Source: Gymnorhina tibicen
Lineage: Eukaryota; Chordata; Aves; Passeriformes; Artamidae
Length of the DNA: 64,000 bases
Direction: 5' to 3'
Assembly: GCA_013399875.1 (NCBI GenBank)
Contig: VXAZ01005702.1
Coordinates: forward strand, 1 to 64,000
Part shown: positions 10,126-23,159 of the stretch, one piece after another
How positions within the stretch are numbered: position 1 is the first letter of the stretch
Layout of the letters: every line of letters starts with the position of its first letter
The notes under the pieces: model-generated
Told to the model about the DNA's origin: nothing
Database searches by the model: none
Seen by the model: only the letters and a program-made list of their open reading frames with translations
Made by a program: the position numbers and the translations under genes

Positions 10126-13100
10126 TTTTACTCCTTTAAATTTCCCATTTGGTTTTATATAAAAGCCTCTAAGATTTCAGAGGTTTATGTCATAATTTTG
10201 GGGTACAGCAACACAAAGAAAGATTTCTATCCTTCAGTCTTTCAAGGTCAGCAACCACGATTTTAATAATTTTTTTGACTGAGAGACTTAAAACTGATTC
10301 ATGAAAAGTCACTGCCGTGTGATCCTTTCTGTACTAGAAAGCAAAGGACTGCATGTGAATGTTTTAATAAAAATATCAACTGCCTACATGATTTGCTAGG
10401 GCTGACTAAGAACCTTTGAAATTATGATGGGAAAGATGGGTATGAGGTAACTGTAACATCCCTCACTTATAAACACACAAGGTGACAAAAGTTCTACCCA
10501 GAACACAGGCCAGGCTTTAGTGGTGCTTTCACAAGCATATTGTTGCTGGAACGCCTGACAGATTTCCATTCTGCTCTTTAGATGTACTTCCCAGGACTTC
10601 TGATGGCTCTCCTGATTAGATTAATAGTACCATGGTGAGAATGTATTTATTTCCATGGATTTAGAAGCTCCAGTGGTTTGCCTTTTGCAGAAGATACCAG
10701 TGACTCTCATCCAGCTTACTAAAAGAGTTCAGGCTTGTTTCTGTGTCAGTAATGCCATTAGTGTTTCAAGATGAAAACAAAATTAATCTTTTGGTATTAA
10801 CTGAGAGGGTGCATAACTAAGCCACTTAGTGAGAAAGATATTTAAATTTGAAAGACGTTAAATACATTTTACTTCAAAGCAGTCAACACTGCCTGTGTAA
10901 ATAAAACTTCTGCAAAGTTTGTCTGAAACTAATAGGTCTCTGAGACACAAGATCTCAAGATCTATGTTAAATATGTTCCTAGAAAAAGGAAAAGTCATTA
11001 TTTAGTCTCCAAAAAAGTGGACTGTCAGTTGAAAAACTTACAATCGTCACTGTGGTTTTATTTTATATAAATTTTATGGTTTCCTTTTTTTGGTTGGGAT
11101 TTTATTTCTTTTTGTTACTTTCGAATATCTTCACCTGGAAACATAATAATTTTGTCTCTTTGCTAGAATAGGTCTTTAATTGACCTTGGCTCTGTTTCAG
11201 GATTTGGAGAATTACCTAGTTATGCTAAGATTTCCTCCCATTTGACTAAAAACTGTGGGAGAAAATCCAATTGAAAAAAATGGTGGTTAAGAATTTGACA
11301 GTGAATATGTCAAAACAAATAGAGGTAAAACAATAGTTTTGTTGTTAAATTTATTCTAATATTTCAACTTGAAAGCACACATGGGAAAGTAGGCATTAAG
11401 TATGTTCTACCTGCGAATAAGTAAATTTGTGGAGTGAGAAGAATATTTTTTCATTATTCTGTTGCAAATCACTTCATTTCATTGTCCTCTCCCCCTGAAT
11501 AAGACTGTATTTTCTCCCTAGTTTATAATTTATTCAACAGCAATCACTCAGTTCTATGTTTGTGCAGCTATCAGCATGACAGGACCCGGTTTTCAAACTC
11601 CATACTAAAAAGAGTATGATGTAGAACACCAAATATTTTCCTTTTACCAGTGTTTTTTAAGACTTCACCAGGTGTAAGAAATTTAATCCTGCATGGAGAT
11701 AGTAAAAGGTAAAAGCTGCTATACCTGGCTGTCATGTACCAGATGACAGGTAACAATTGTGAAGATTTTTCTGCATTATTTACCTCTACTGTGTCAATGA
11801 CTACTCTATATAGCTTCAGTTCAAATATAATATTGACTATTTGAATTGCTCCTATCTTTGAAAGGTCTTATGGCTATTTGTTGAAATTCTAGCACTTCAC
11901 CCTACTGATAGTGACTTCATTAGAGGCAGAGTTTTACTTTACATGTGCATGCCTTTGCATGTGTACATTAATGCCCTAATTCCTGAAATTCAGTGGTGTC
12001 TGGATGATAAAATTTCAACACTGTCACTAGTATTGCTTCTGCCACTAATCCACTATTTTTTCGGAATGTAGGAACAAAACTACTAGCCTAATTTTAGGTA
12101 CCAAATTAATCTGAAATTTGTAATTTCTTGTATTATTTAAACATTGATTAATATATAATTGCAAATCTGTGGGACTAAACACCTTGGTGTGAGCTAAACA
12201 CTCAACTGGTATGAACTAATATTCTGTAAGTAACAAGGTTCAGTCAAATCGAAGGGAATAAGAAAACATGTGAAAATTACAGAGGTTCTCATGGTTCATC
12301 AGACAAAGTGCAATTAGGAAGAACTGCTAGAACCAGTGGTGCATTTACCCATTTTTCTGGGGGCCCCATCCAAGCTGGAACATTGCCTACGGGCCATAAG
12401 GTAAAACTATTTTAAAATTACAGTCTAGCTACTAATGTATAAAAGGACATCATAACAATGAACGATCACAGAACAAACAGAGCCAGGGGGTGAGTGCATA
12501 TTTCCCTGATTTTACTGAACAGGAAATGCGAAAATGCTGGCTTAAAATTCTTGCAAGTGCATACTCATTTGTTTCCAAACCAAGTTATCTTCCATCCTGC
12601 AGTACAGAGAGACAGATAAATTCATAGTTCTTCTAACCTGAGGCAAGGGTATTGTCGGAGTAGCTACTGACTTATTCTCTAGCTGTGTGTTGGGAATGAC
12701 ATTACTGACAGTGAGTGGAAACATTTTTTAGCTGAAGTAACTTGGAGTGACTCTTGTTCTTACTGAGTATATTAATGCAAGTTACTTGAAACGTGCATTT
12801 AGCTAAGCACACAGTTCAGTATCAATCACTGCTGTTCCATTGTCAGAACATGTCATATCCTCACTTATAGTCCTTTTCTTTAAAGTGTACATTTTCAGTC
12901 ATTTACTGCAATAGCACTTTTTTGTTTCTTTCTTTGTTATTTAATAGGACTTTGCTTACTTGATCCACATATAGAAAAGTATTTTGTGCTATTAAGGCAT
13001 TTTTTTATTAACAGGAGGCTTTTGTAGATACATTCTTGAAACCCAAGTGTAAATTAATTTCCACTTTTCAAACTGGTAGTTTATGATTCTAAGATGAAAT

Positions 13101-14284
13101 CAGTAGCATGACATAGAGGCTATACTTGATTTCGCTTATGTGTTTGGGGATTTTTTTATTTGTTTGCTAGTTACTGCTTTGATTGTAGAGCTGGCTCATG
13201 CTTAGCAGGAGGGCAGAAAGGCAAAAAAAGGCAAAAAGTTACTCAATGACCATTCTTGACAGTGGTAATTATTTCATTCAAATAGAATTGTATACATGCC
13301 AGTGTTTCAAATGTCACTGACTTACTAAGAAATTTATTTTTTCTTCTATCTTCAGACTTGGTAATATTTTTTTATTTTTAATAAATAATGTGCAACTACA
13401 TTGATTTTAAGTTAAAACATAGTAATGGGATTCTGTGATCCTCCTTCTATTTTGAAAATGTAATTCAGTATATTTTTTGGCTTTTTTTTTTTTTACTTTA
13501 AACCCTTATAAAAAAAACCTACAAGATCAACATCCTTACTGATATACCCATCACCACAATTATTTATGTGCCTGTCATTTCCAAATGTATTAGTACAATA
13601 TACTTTCTCCAGGGTTAAATTTAAAATGGCTTGTAAGATTTACTTGGTGCAAGGAAAATTCACAGCAAGTTCAAGCACCTCTATGGAAGGGACACGGTAG
13701 CAGGATAGGATTCCTAAATTGGCAGTACAGGCTCTCAGTAAGGAATTCAAAGCCTGGTTTACCATACTCCAGCTCATTTTTTTCACAGACTCCTATCACA
13801 TAATAAGCTCAGATAACCTCTTTAGTAGGAGATGCAGAGTCCAGTATCTGATAACCTTTGTAACATTTCGTCTAAGAGCATTTTGTTAACACATTTATGG
13901 GATTAAGTGCACTGAAGTAAAATCTTTTAGGCTATTTTCTATTCCCATGGAAGAAAACAGGAGGAGGAAACACACAGTCATAGGAGAGGGGAGCTTGGGA
14001 AGGAAGCCTGGATGTCACCTGCAAAGTGCAGGGGCAACTTCAAATTTAAATGAGCTTATTCAAGCCCTTGACCAACTTTTAAACATATCCAAAGACAGAG
14101 ATTAAAAAATGTCTTTAGACAAGCTGTTTCACTGCTTTACATTATTTACAAAATATTTTCCTTCCCTTTAATAAGAATTTCCCTTGGGCAGCTTGCAACA
14201 GCTGTACCTTCTCTTTTCACAGTGCACCTCGGAGACTCTGTCTTCTCAGCACGCCTTTGTAGGTAGTTGAAGGCAGCCACATCA

Positions 14285-14620
14285 TCCCTCACAGTCTTTC
14301 TTCTTTTCTCAGACTAAGCAAACCCACTTGCCTCAGCCTCTGCTTTCAAGCCAGGTGTTCCAGACCCCTACTACACTTGTGGTCCTCCAGTTGAACCGGG
14401 CTCAGAACTCCAGGCATGGATTCAAGAGAGCTGACCATGGAATACACCTATCCCTTGACCTGCTAGCTATGCCCGTCACATACTGGGGACAGGGCTGCAA
14501 CATTAGACCATCATTTTGGAGCATGTGGCCGTCAGGGCACTTGTAAGTATGGAGAGGCACAGCTCCTACACTGGGAACTGTGGCATCCATCCTCACCACC
14601 AGCCTGCAAACCTTGCAGTA
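14285..14620 (-). mobile_element. CR1 LINE internal fragment (B), antisense
   Basis: Plus-strand sequence CAGACTAAGCAAACCCACTT near 14312, followed by TGTTCCAGACCCCTAC, GTGGTCCTCCAGTTGAACC, CTCAGAACTCCAGGCATGGA and TTGACCTGCTAGCTATGCCC, runs in the order of the antisense CR1 ORF2 C-terminal region. GGCCGTCAGGGCAC and CACCAGCCTGCAAACCTTGC follow further on. The element is therefore on the minus strand. Both ends are missing: the 3' end with ATTCTATG repeats is not seen near 14285, and the RT core is absent beyond 14620. It is more diverged than the copy at 55 kb, so older. Minus-strand open frames here are accidental. Confidence 0.82.
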
Positions 14621-16194
14621 AATATGTTTATTTTTCTGGCAATAAAAGTAATGCACAATGGCAGTAAAAGAGGTTTAAGGGAAAAATTTCACAGCACTCA
14701 AAGGAGTCCATGGGTTCATTTTTAGGGTGAAGTTATCTTCTTGCCATTCTACAACATTCATTTCCAGTCAGTAGCTGACTGGCTGACTATAAACATGTTT
14801 TGGTAAGTGGAGTCCTGGAGCAGGAGAGAAACTATGGCATGAGACTGTGGGTTAAGTAAGTGGGTTATATTTTGGCTTAGATACGGATTAGAAGAGGGAG
14901 TGAGGAAGAGGCAGGATGATGAGAGTGTGGAGTAAATTTTGTGAAATTACATAGCTCTGAAATTTGACAGGTTTCCAAGGTTCTTGGTAGACAGCCACAA
15001 GGCAGAATACCTATGGGAGATTGAGGCCAGCAATAAATGTAATCTAGACCAAAAAGTGTAATTGAGAAACCAAATTTTTCTATTTAATCAGCCAACAGGA
15101 GCCAACTGTTTATTTGGAATCTTAATTAAAAGTATCTTTAAATGTTCCCAACATTCATGGAACACGTTTACTGTATTTTATGTATGTATTTTAAGGTTTC
15201 CTAACTTTTTTCTGACATTTGTTGACTTGCTCACAGTTACAGTGAACATCCTGAATGAATCTTCCAGTAATTTGTGTAAGTAGGAAGTTTTCTCCATGAC
15301 CTGACACACTGGCATGGAAAAAATTCTAAAATAAGCTGATCTCAGTAATCACTCTATTTATTTATTTACGGCTATACTCACAATATATATGAGGATAATA
15401 ATTTATTTTATTTCCATTCGTTTGGATGCCGGACTACATGAGAGAGATACAGCCTTTCTCAAATCACAGAATTTGCACTAGCTTGTTCCAAGATTGGATA
15501 CATTTTGTTGAAGTCAAAATAGTCCTTTTATTCTACATGCGTTCTTTGTATTGAACTATATATGTAATTAGAAAAAATTCAGCATTGCACAGTAATGCAA
15601 AACTTGAAAAAGATATTTTTGATCATTCTAGGGCACTTTTATTTCCCAAAAAAAGTTCTTACAAAAAGTCTTGGCAAGTCAATAAATTTCAAATTTACTG
15701 TTTGTAGGTTTCCTTACTAAAAAAAAATTTAAAACCCCCATCACTGCAGTCCTCTGCATTCCCTGAAATGTAGCACAACCTTGCATTAGGTTTGACATGT
15801 AATGCAGCATTACATCTGTTACATAACACAGCGTGACTGGCAGTGCTTGGCATAAGAGGTCAGAATGTTTAAATCAGCCAGAGCTTTCATTAAAGGGCCT
15901 ATTTCAGCAGAACTGAGTGGGGTGGGGGGAATCTGTTTTGAGTTTCTTTTCTAAAGGTTCTGCTATCCGGAGGGACGTAAGAGTCAGACAGCAGGGATGT
16001 AAGTTTCTTGGAATAACTAAAAAGTGTTTTGACAGAGATGCTTTTAGACACCTATGGACATATAAGGAACAGTCAGCACTACAATTTAGAGCAGTTTTAA
16101 CTATGAGGTTGTGTACTGTCCATTTAAAATAATTTCTTGGAGTCAACTTATGTATTCTACAATCTATTGTTAAATGCAAACTCATTTAAGCAAA
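14621..16194. other. AT-rich DNA, no gene
   Basis: No gene recognised. A perfect 8-bp inverted repeat with a 3-base loop lies at 15797-15815. Open frames are below 95 codons, and the overlapping pair at 15904-16185 (-) and 15917-16132 (+) has no family resemblance. Confidence 0.6.
15797..15815. repeat. Short perfect inverted repeat
   Basis: ATGTAATG, loop CAG, CATTACAT: 8-bp arms with a 3-base loop. Function unknown; it may be chance. Confidence 0.8.
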
Positions 16195-16264
16195 ATTATT
16201 ATTATTATTATTATTATTAAATAATAATATTATTTAATATTGTTATAAATAAAATATTATTTTA
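16195..16264. repeat. (ATT)n microsatellite with AT-rich palindromic tail
   Basis: About eight ATT units at 16195-16219 run into AATAATATTATTTAATATT, which can fold back on itself. Confidence 0.9.
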
Positions 16265-19200
16265 TTTTGGAGATGGAATGCAGTCAGGTGTCTCTTTGTC
16301 AAAGTGAGCAGAAAGCTGCCTCTGGTAAGACAATATTACTCACATGAGTAAAGATTTTTCATCCATTCACTTAGACATCATTTGACACTGGATTTAAAAA
16401 CACACCTGGTGATTTTCAACTACTGCCATTACAGGAGGTGACTGCTTGTAAGTATGGCTTGTTTCCAGTGTGTGTGTGAAAGTCCATTTTAGAAGAAGTG
16501 CAAGAATAGTGGAAGCCTCTGTGGAGCACTTCTTCCCTGGGCAGTCACCAAGTCTTCCTTGGAGAGAAGAGTGTTTTCAAGCAGAAAAGCAGTGGGAAAG
16601 AGAGAATGAACAAGAGTCAGCAAGAGAGATCAAGGGGCTGAAACTCTGCAGATGAGCAGAGAGCAGCTGCATGGAGGAACAGAGAGCAGAAAGCCATGCT
16701 TCACTGGGAGGAGAAAGAGAAAATAAGCTGAAGCCTGTGCAAAATTTCTTGCAGCTCAAGAAGCTGCTGAAAGCCCACTAAACTGATTTCACAGATCCAC
16801 CTGCAAAGGTAAAATGCAAATGAGTCACAGAACTGGACCTTCTTTATTTCTCTCTAGTCTAGTCTTGTTACTTTGATTTTTCACTCTGTATCTCCCTTGT
16901 GGAGCTCTTTTTAAGGAACAGATGAAGCCATATACACCTCAAAGCCCTGGGTGACTTAAGGATGTGTTGCAACGAACCAGTATTGCTTCCACATTTCGCA
17001 CATTACCAGTTTTCTTATTCTTACATTAGTAAAAAGAAAAGTCTACATCAATGTAGTGGTAATACTGTTAGGATAAATTCAGAAAGATATACTTTCAGTC
17101 TTGTGATTCTTTTGTTTTTTCTGAAATACACAGAGCAGACAGGTTAGCCTTATAAGGCTTAGATTATCTGTACAAGTATTTCTAATTTTCAGGTTTTGAA
17201 TGAAGCTTGAAGAATTGAAGTATGTTGCATATTGGAATTTTTTGTTGATAGTATGGAATCTTTCACTTCTGTGTTAAACAGGCTTTTTATTTCTTAACTT
17301 TTCAGGAATGAAGAAAGAAAACGTGAATAGGAAAGTGTTTATTTTGAGAGTGAATACTGGAATAAGAATGACACTTCAAATTGATTAGTAGCTGAAATTC
17401 ACCATGTTTCCGAGCACTTCACTGATTCTTTTTTGCTACACTTTGAAGTCAGAATCAATAGCTATTATAATTTCATACATGGAACAAAAATAGAAGGTTT
17501 AGATTTCCAGAGGTACATAGAACAGTAAACATATTTTGAAAGAATTGCATGATTTATCTCTTACTTCTTGAGGGGAAAGAAAAGGTTTAATCAACAACAT
17601 TCACATTGTTGAAAACTTAGAGGTTCTCCATGTACCACAGTAAGTTCACTAAACTTCTGAGAAGAACAGAATTTGAGACACTGCATTTCATATCAACTAC
17701 TATTTACACGGTTTCATTTTCAGGGCTGTGACATTATGAAGAACCTGACTCTTCTCTTGGTTTGTGTAAAGAAAGGTTTTGGCATCTAACCCTGTGTAAG
17801 TTACTAGAAGGAACAGACAAATGGATCTTGAGGGATAAAGCACTGAAAGATAAGTCTTCATCCGTTTTCTAAGTTTCTTGAATTTCACCCCCAAATTTAT
17901 ATATTCTTATTTGCAAGAATATAGAAAACAAATTGTTGAAATGCAATCCTTACACTTGCTTGCAAAGTTTGGAAGAGCTTCTTGCCAGTACAATTCAGTA
18001 GATTTGTAACATCAGTACTACTCTGCTGAACTTTTCTTCAGTGCCCTTGCTGAGCTGATGCGTCTTGCTGCTGTCGCAAGTCCTTGCTTGTCAGTCAAAT
18101 TGCCTACCATAGTCTGGCATCACTATTTATAGCTGAAGGAGTGTCTGTTGTTTTGCATGAGGTATTACATTTGCACAAATTATTGCTAGCGAGTGTGACA
18201 TTCACCTTGGATATGCCACATCATGATGTCATTTGCTATCCAAGGTACATGCAGTCTGTCAGATGAAGTCAGTTAGCATCTGGTGAGCCGAGAAAGGCAG
18301 AAATTTCCAAATCCTAATATGCCAAACTAATCTCCAATCAAAATTTAAATTGAAGGAAATCCAGATTGTTTCCTGACATTCTGAAAAGCTTCATTAATCC
18401 TTCATCTCTTGTGCCATATTTTAAATTGTGTGTAAAAGCCCTAAACTCCATTTTAAGTAAGAAATACTTAAACATTTAAAAGCACAACTTAAGAGTGTAT
18501 AAGCAAATCAGTGAAAAGTATATCAGTTTATGAACATCTAAAAGAGCATTGATTCAGTAGAAATTACCACTGTATGTATTTTTTTATTCCCAAGGAAAAT
18601 CTTGCTTCTTCTCTCAACTTTCACTAAGAAAAAGAAAGAAATAAACTAAGTGATCAAGTGGAGTAATTTTTTTTAAAATACTGAATTGACAATTCTGTTA
18701 GGACAGGTAAGTCTTTGGCCCAAGTGCTTATTTGCTCACTGAATTTAGAGCAGTCAGTAGTTGGATTTCTAATCAATTTTCATTTAGTGTGCATATTTTA
18801 TTGCTAGTTTTTATGCAATATTTGTTTTAAATATATGTGGGAAAATCCATTCAGTGTTTGCCTGATACTTTTGTAAATACAGTTCAGAAAAATTTCTCTT
18901 CAGTATTCATTGGGCTTAAAATGGAAAAATCCCTCACTGTAAACTATTGTTCAAAACAAGCTTTGTGATCTTAAACATTTTGGATATCCTTTTATTTCCT
19001 GTTCTATTATTTTTTTTTAATTGCACCTATACTTTTAAGTTGTTGGTAGAATCAAAGAAAATATATTGAAGATCTACCAAAAAAAAGATAATTCATGATA
19101 CTTCAAGCTGTATCTAACCCAAAAGAAACCAAACAGAAATTGTATCTCTGTATCAGTCACTAGCACTAACTGCTCTCCTTTCCTCACAGCTTTAACAGAG

Positions 19201-22200
19201 AAACTGAGAAGAATGAACCTGCAGATCAAATTGCCCTTTTGAGACTTGAGTTTTGTTCCATGTGAGTCTTCCATGTAAAAGCTGAGATACAGGCCAGAAC
19301 GATGAGTAATCTTATGGTGTGGATTGTATTTGTTAAATAAAACTAATTTCTTACTGCAACTCTTAATCTATTTTGTGTACTACAATATAATTATTCTAAC
19401 TGATTTTATGTGTTTTGATTCTGATTTCCCAGATGTAGCTTTCCTACTGAATATAAAACTCATCCACCATATAAATGATTTGGGTTCGTGTTTTTGTATT
19501 TTTGGTTTGGTTGGGTTTTTTTTAGATTTCTAAGGACCCCCAAATCCTTGCACCCCTTCCACAAAGACGAATTTCAAAGACACTTGGCTGTCTCTTCAAT
19601 TTTCTCATGCTGTTTTCTTTTACTATAGTAACTTTTTCCCTAGTACATATACATAAGTAATTGTCCATTAGTATATTAAGCATAAAAATATTGATCCAAA
19701 TTAAGGCTGACACAATGCTTCAACAACAGATGAATTAACAATCCATCTGTGCAAGTGGGAATTTTTGAAGGGATGAAAACCTGAAATCCTTCTTTTCCAG
19801 AAATACGAACTTGTTGAGCTGTGGTAATGTGTGAAGCGCAATACAGTAATTAAACTGGATCCAAATGTTACACCTGATGGCTAGAAGATAAAATAAGTGT
19901 GCAAAAGCTTTCAAAGAGAGAGCATAAGAGGAAAGAGAGGGAGAGGCAAGCTCTCTGGTGTTTATCTTGCAATGGAGAAGTGAAGATGTTTTTTCTGAAA
20001 CTGTTTTACAGAGATCTGAAGTGTCAATGTGTGGATGTGTAGCACTGGGCATTACTGTTCAGTTTCTATAACATCTAAAACTTACCCTTTTTTACCGTAC
20101 AGGTAACAAGGACTTATAGACAGCTGCTTAGAAAGCATCTCAAGAGCTCAGAGATGCACTTTAGCTCTGATGCTGTTATGATATCTTTCCAGATCCTCAG
20201 CTTCCACATGAGCAAATTTGCTGCTTTTGCTTCCTCTGAAGAATTTTTGACATCAAATGATTTCTTGATTTATCCAGAAGCCCTAGTGGGTGCTACTATC
20301 CCAAATAAGGTGTGAAAGTGTCCTCAGCTATGCACAAACTTTCAAACAATGTACTCTCCTTTTGACTATAAACCTGTTCCACAATGCTATTCAAAATTGT
20401 TAGCAGTAGCACTGAGATTCTGTTTTAACAGAGCTTTGAAATGAGAAAAGCTTTAGCTTTCATTCAATTCAGGAGGCCACAGAACTTCACAGATTGGGGG
20501 GGCATTATTAAATAGGTTTTATTAGAACACAGAAAGTATTACCTCAAGCCAGATAATTCTTTGAACTGAGAAATGTTAAACCTCGTCATGAATAAATAAA
20601 ATAAATGAATGTCCAGGGCTCTGAAGGCATCTGTAGCTCTGACTGTTCCTTTTCAGTGCCTGCATCTCCCTGCAAACCTGCAATCATGCACCCAGCGGAG
20701 CCACCTGCCCTCATGACAAGTATCAATGATTTATATATCACAGTCTGAAAAGCAGAAGATCACTATCAGATATGTGGGAAAATTGGGCATGGTATGTTTA
20801 CAAAGGACCAACCATCAGAAAGAATTGATAAACTGATCAAAAATGCGGTGCCCTTCCACCATAAATGTATGACAAAGATTTCTCCCGATATTTTTCCTTT
20901 TCTTCAGTTTTGCTCTTTATTGCTATTTCTTTGGCTTCCTGAGTTACTATTAAGTCTATGACCCACTCTGTGTTGCTAAGGAAATCCTTCCACCATCTCT
21001 AAGCTCAGCAATGCATCTGCTGTGTGTGATGGGTGAGCATATAGCTCCTTCTCCAGAATCTCTGTCCCACTTCATTTCCACAAGCCTTTCCAAGGGTGTA
21101 CTGCAGCAGAGGATGCTCCGTTCTCCTCCAGTAACTCTCCACAAATTCCCTCTTCCCTCAGCTCTTCTAAATCTAACCCATGATTCCCTCTCCCCTCAGC
21201 TCTTCTAAATCTAACCCATGAGGCTACATCCCATGCTCATATAATTCTTTCCCCCTGAGGCTCAGCCATACTCTATAAAATTGTGAACTGACAGTGCAGT
21301 AAAATGATACAGTTCTACCATTTCTTGCTATGGGTTTGACAAAAGGAATGTTACAGGTTAGACAGTGTGACTCACACAGAAACAGGAATTATTTCTATAT
21401 TTCTAACAAACTCTTTTTCCTATGCCTCCGTATCATCAGACCAGTTTTCCATGCTCAGTAGGTCTGATAATCGAAAATCCCCAGAGCTCCTTCCAAGATC
21501 ATGATTTCCAAACAGCCCAGGATTTGACAAAGGGGGTGGTGAAATAGCCATGACTGCTGCAGATATACCTCACATTCCTGCATGTGATTCTCTTCTGTAA
21601 CTTCCCTGAAAATATTTATGTTCTGTATAGCATTCATATCTGAGGGAATGCAGCATTTACTATCCTATTTCCTATTTCTATCTCATTACTGGAATAGCTA
21701 TTTTATTATGCTTTTTTCTGTTGTGCCATTCTTCATCGAGATCTAGAGAGGAGCCTGCACCACCCACCATCCCCCCTCCACTCTGGTGTACACCACCCGT
21801 GAAGTAGCTAGATTTAAGGAAGACTAAAACCAGGAAAATTATGTACATTAGGAAGAGGCTGAGCTTCAGTAAGACAAATCAGGGGAAAAGAAAAAAGTTT
21901 GTATTTGTGTTTTTAACTGTGATTTCTTTCAGGTTTCTTTCAGCTCCTATGTCTTTAAGCTGTCCTTTAAAGCAAAGGTTTAGACAACCAACTCTCTTTA
22001 GGTGGATGTCTTCAGCAACAAATTTTTCCTGTCTTTTCCACGCTCATTCCCTGTTTTCACTCTTTACTTTTCAAGGACTTAGCTTTCTTTTCTAAGGTCT
22101 TGACTAAGCATGTACCTAAACTTTTTTGCTGTAGAATACACTGACCCTGAAATAAACTATTGAAATTTGTATGTGGTGACCCTAGTTCAAAAATGGTGTA

Positions 22201-22740
22201 TGTATTAAAACCAGACAGGTCAGTTTTATAAATGGGTGAAATTCATGTCCGTTATCAGACCTAAAAGCAAATGTTGAATGTAAGACATTGATTACTGACA
22301 AGTAATAATAGATTCCTTTCAAAGTTTTGAAAAGTAATATTTGAAGTCCTACTCTGCCACTATACTGTAAGAGTAATGAAGCAGATGTTTTTCTGTGCAG
22401 GAGGAAAGATGATTTTGAAATCTCTAAGAGCACAGAATATTGGTGTCCTGAGAGAATATGAGTCACTGCTAACATAGTAGTCACGGTGCGAAATATCATA
22501 ATGCATATGATTAAAGAAATCCATATTTCCAATTTTTGGAATTAATCCATTTACTCCAAATTTGAGTTTAATTAAATAGCCATTCTTACAAAAAATCTCT
22601 CTCGTTTTAGTGGTTCAAAGACACTGATAAAATAATGAAGAGATTGGATGCAGAGACATTAATTGTATGAACATGCCAAGCTAAATCGGTCAGTAAATTC
22701 TACTATAAATATCTAACACACAGTAATGCAGATGGTGCTC
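16265..22740. other. AT-rich unique-looking DNA, no gene
   Basis: No gene recognised across about 6.5 kb. A purine-rich patch at 16560-16720 (many AGAG and GAGAA motifs) yields a Glu/Arg-rich 61-codon frame that I take as low complexity. A 38-bp tandem duplication lies at 21145-21220. The largest open frames are 105 codons at 19735-20052 (-) and 116 codons at 22182-22532 (-), neither with a recognisable domain. Confidence 0.6.
21145..21220. repeat. 38-bp tandem duplication, two copies
   Basis: Copies at 21145-21182 and 21183-21220 differ at one position (T/C in the pyrimidine-rich start). Each carries CCTCAGCTCTTCTAAATCTA. It looks like a recent local duplication. Confidence 0.95.
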
Positions 22741-22771
22741 GTTACAAGCTGCCCCTGAAGGGGCGAGTAAC
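22741..22771. repeat. GC-rich hairpin
   Basis: The inner arms are GCCCCT and AGGGGC around a GA loop (22751-22764). The outer arms are GTTAC (22741-22745) and GTAAC (22767-22771), joined by unequal spacers. This is a stable small stem-loop in otherwise AT-rich DNA. Confidence 0.8.
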
Positions 22772-22844
22772 TCAGGTTCTTGTTAATAGATCCCCTGGGA
22801 CAGGTTAGAGTGAAACAACACTGAATGACCAGTGTTCATACCAA

Positions 22845-22850
22845 GATAGG

Positions 22851-22896
<46 letters not shown>
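22845..22896. repeat. Compound (GATA)n-(GACA)n microsatellite
   Basis: About six GATA-type units (22845-22870) pass directly into about seven GACA units (to 22896). Such compound GATA/GACA tracts are known from vertebrate genomes and are usually length-polymorphic. Confidence 0.97.
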
Positions 22897-23159
22897 CGTA
22901 GGATTTATTTCAGAACAATTTGGCTGCAATGGAAAGGGAGTATGTAGCCATCATTTTGGTTATTATCTATAGTAATATGACAATAAAAAACTATGAAGAT
23001 ATCACTTAAGAAAATATATAAGCAAAAGAAAGGGTAAGAGTAGATAATGGAGAGGAAAGATATCAAGCGACAAGACTTGATTGTGGCAAATTAGTTGTCC
23101 ATGGATTGAAGTGATGGTCACAGTCTTGATCTGTCTGGTGTGGGAAAAGCCCATGAAAC
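22897..23159. other. AT-rich spacer before the ERV region
   Basis: Nothing recognised. The boundary with the retroviral-like sequence that follows is uncertain. Confidence 0.5.

Larger units (their letters stand above)
9538..14284. other. AT-rich unique-looking DNA, no gene
   Basis: No gene recognised. It contains a poly-T/TTTTG tract at 9841-9900, an AT-rich palindromic cluster at 10021-10125 and scattered poly-T runs (13470s). CR1 B below may extend a little upstream, to about 14165, in badly decayed form. Open frames are all below 65 codons. Confidence 0.6.

Noticed and set aside
16470..16655. Glu/Arg-rich 61-codon frame
   Set aside because: Derives from a purine-rich low-complexity patch; the opposite strand gives an equally long Ser-rich frame.
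22845..22896. CRISPR-like array
   Set aside because: Simple tetranucleotide microsatellite with no spacers; the genome is a vertebrate's.
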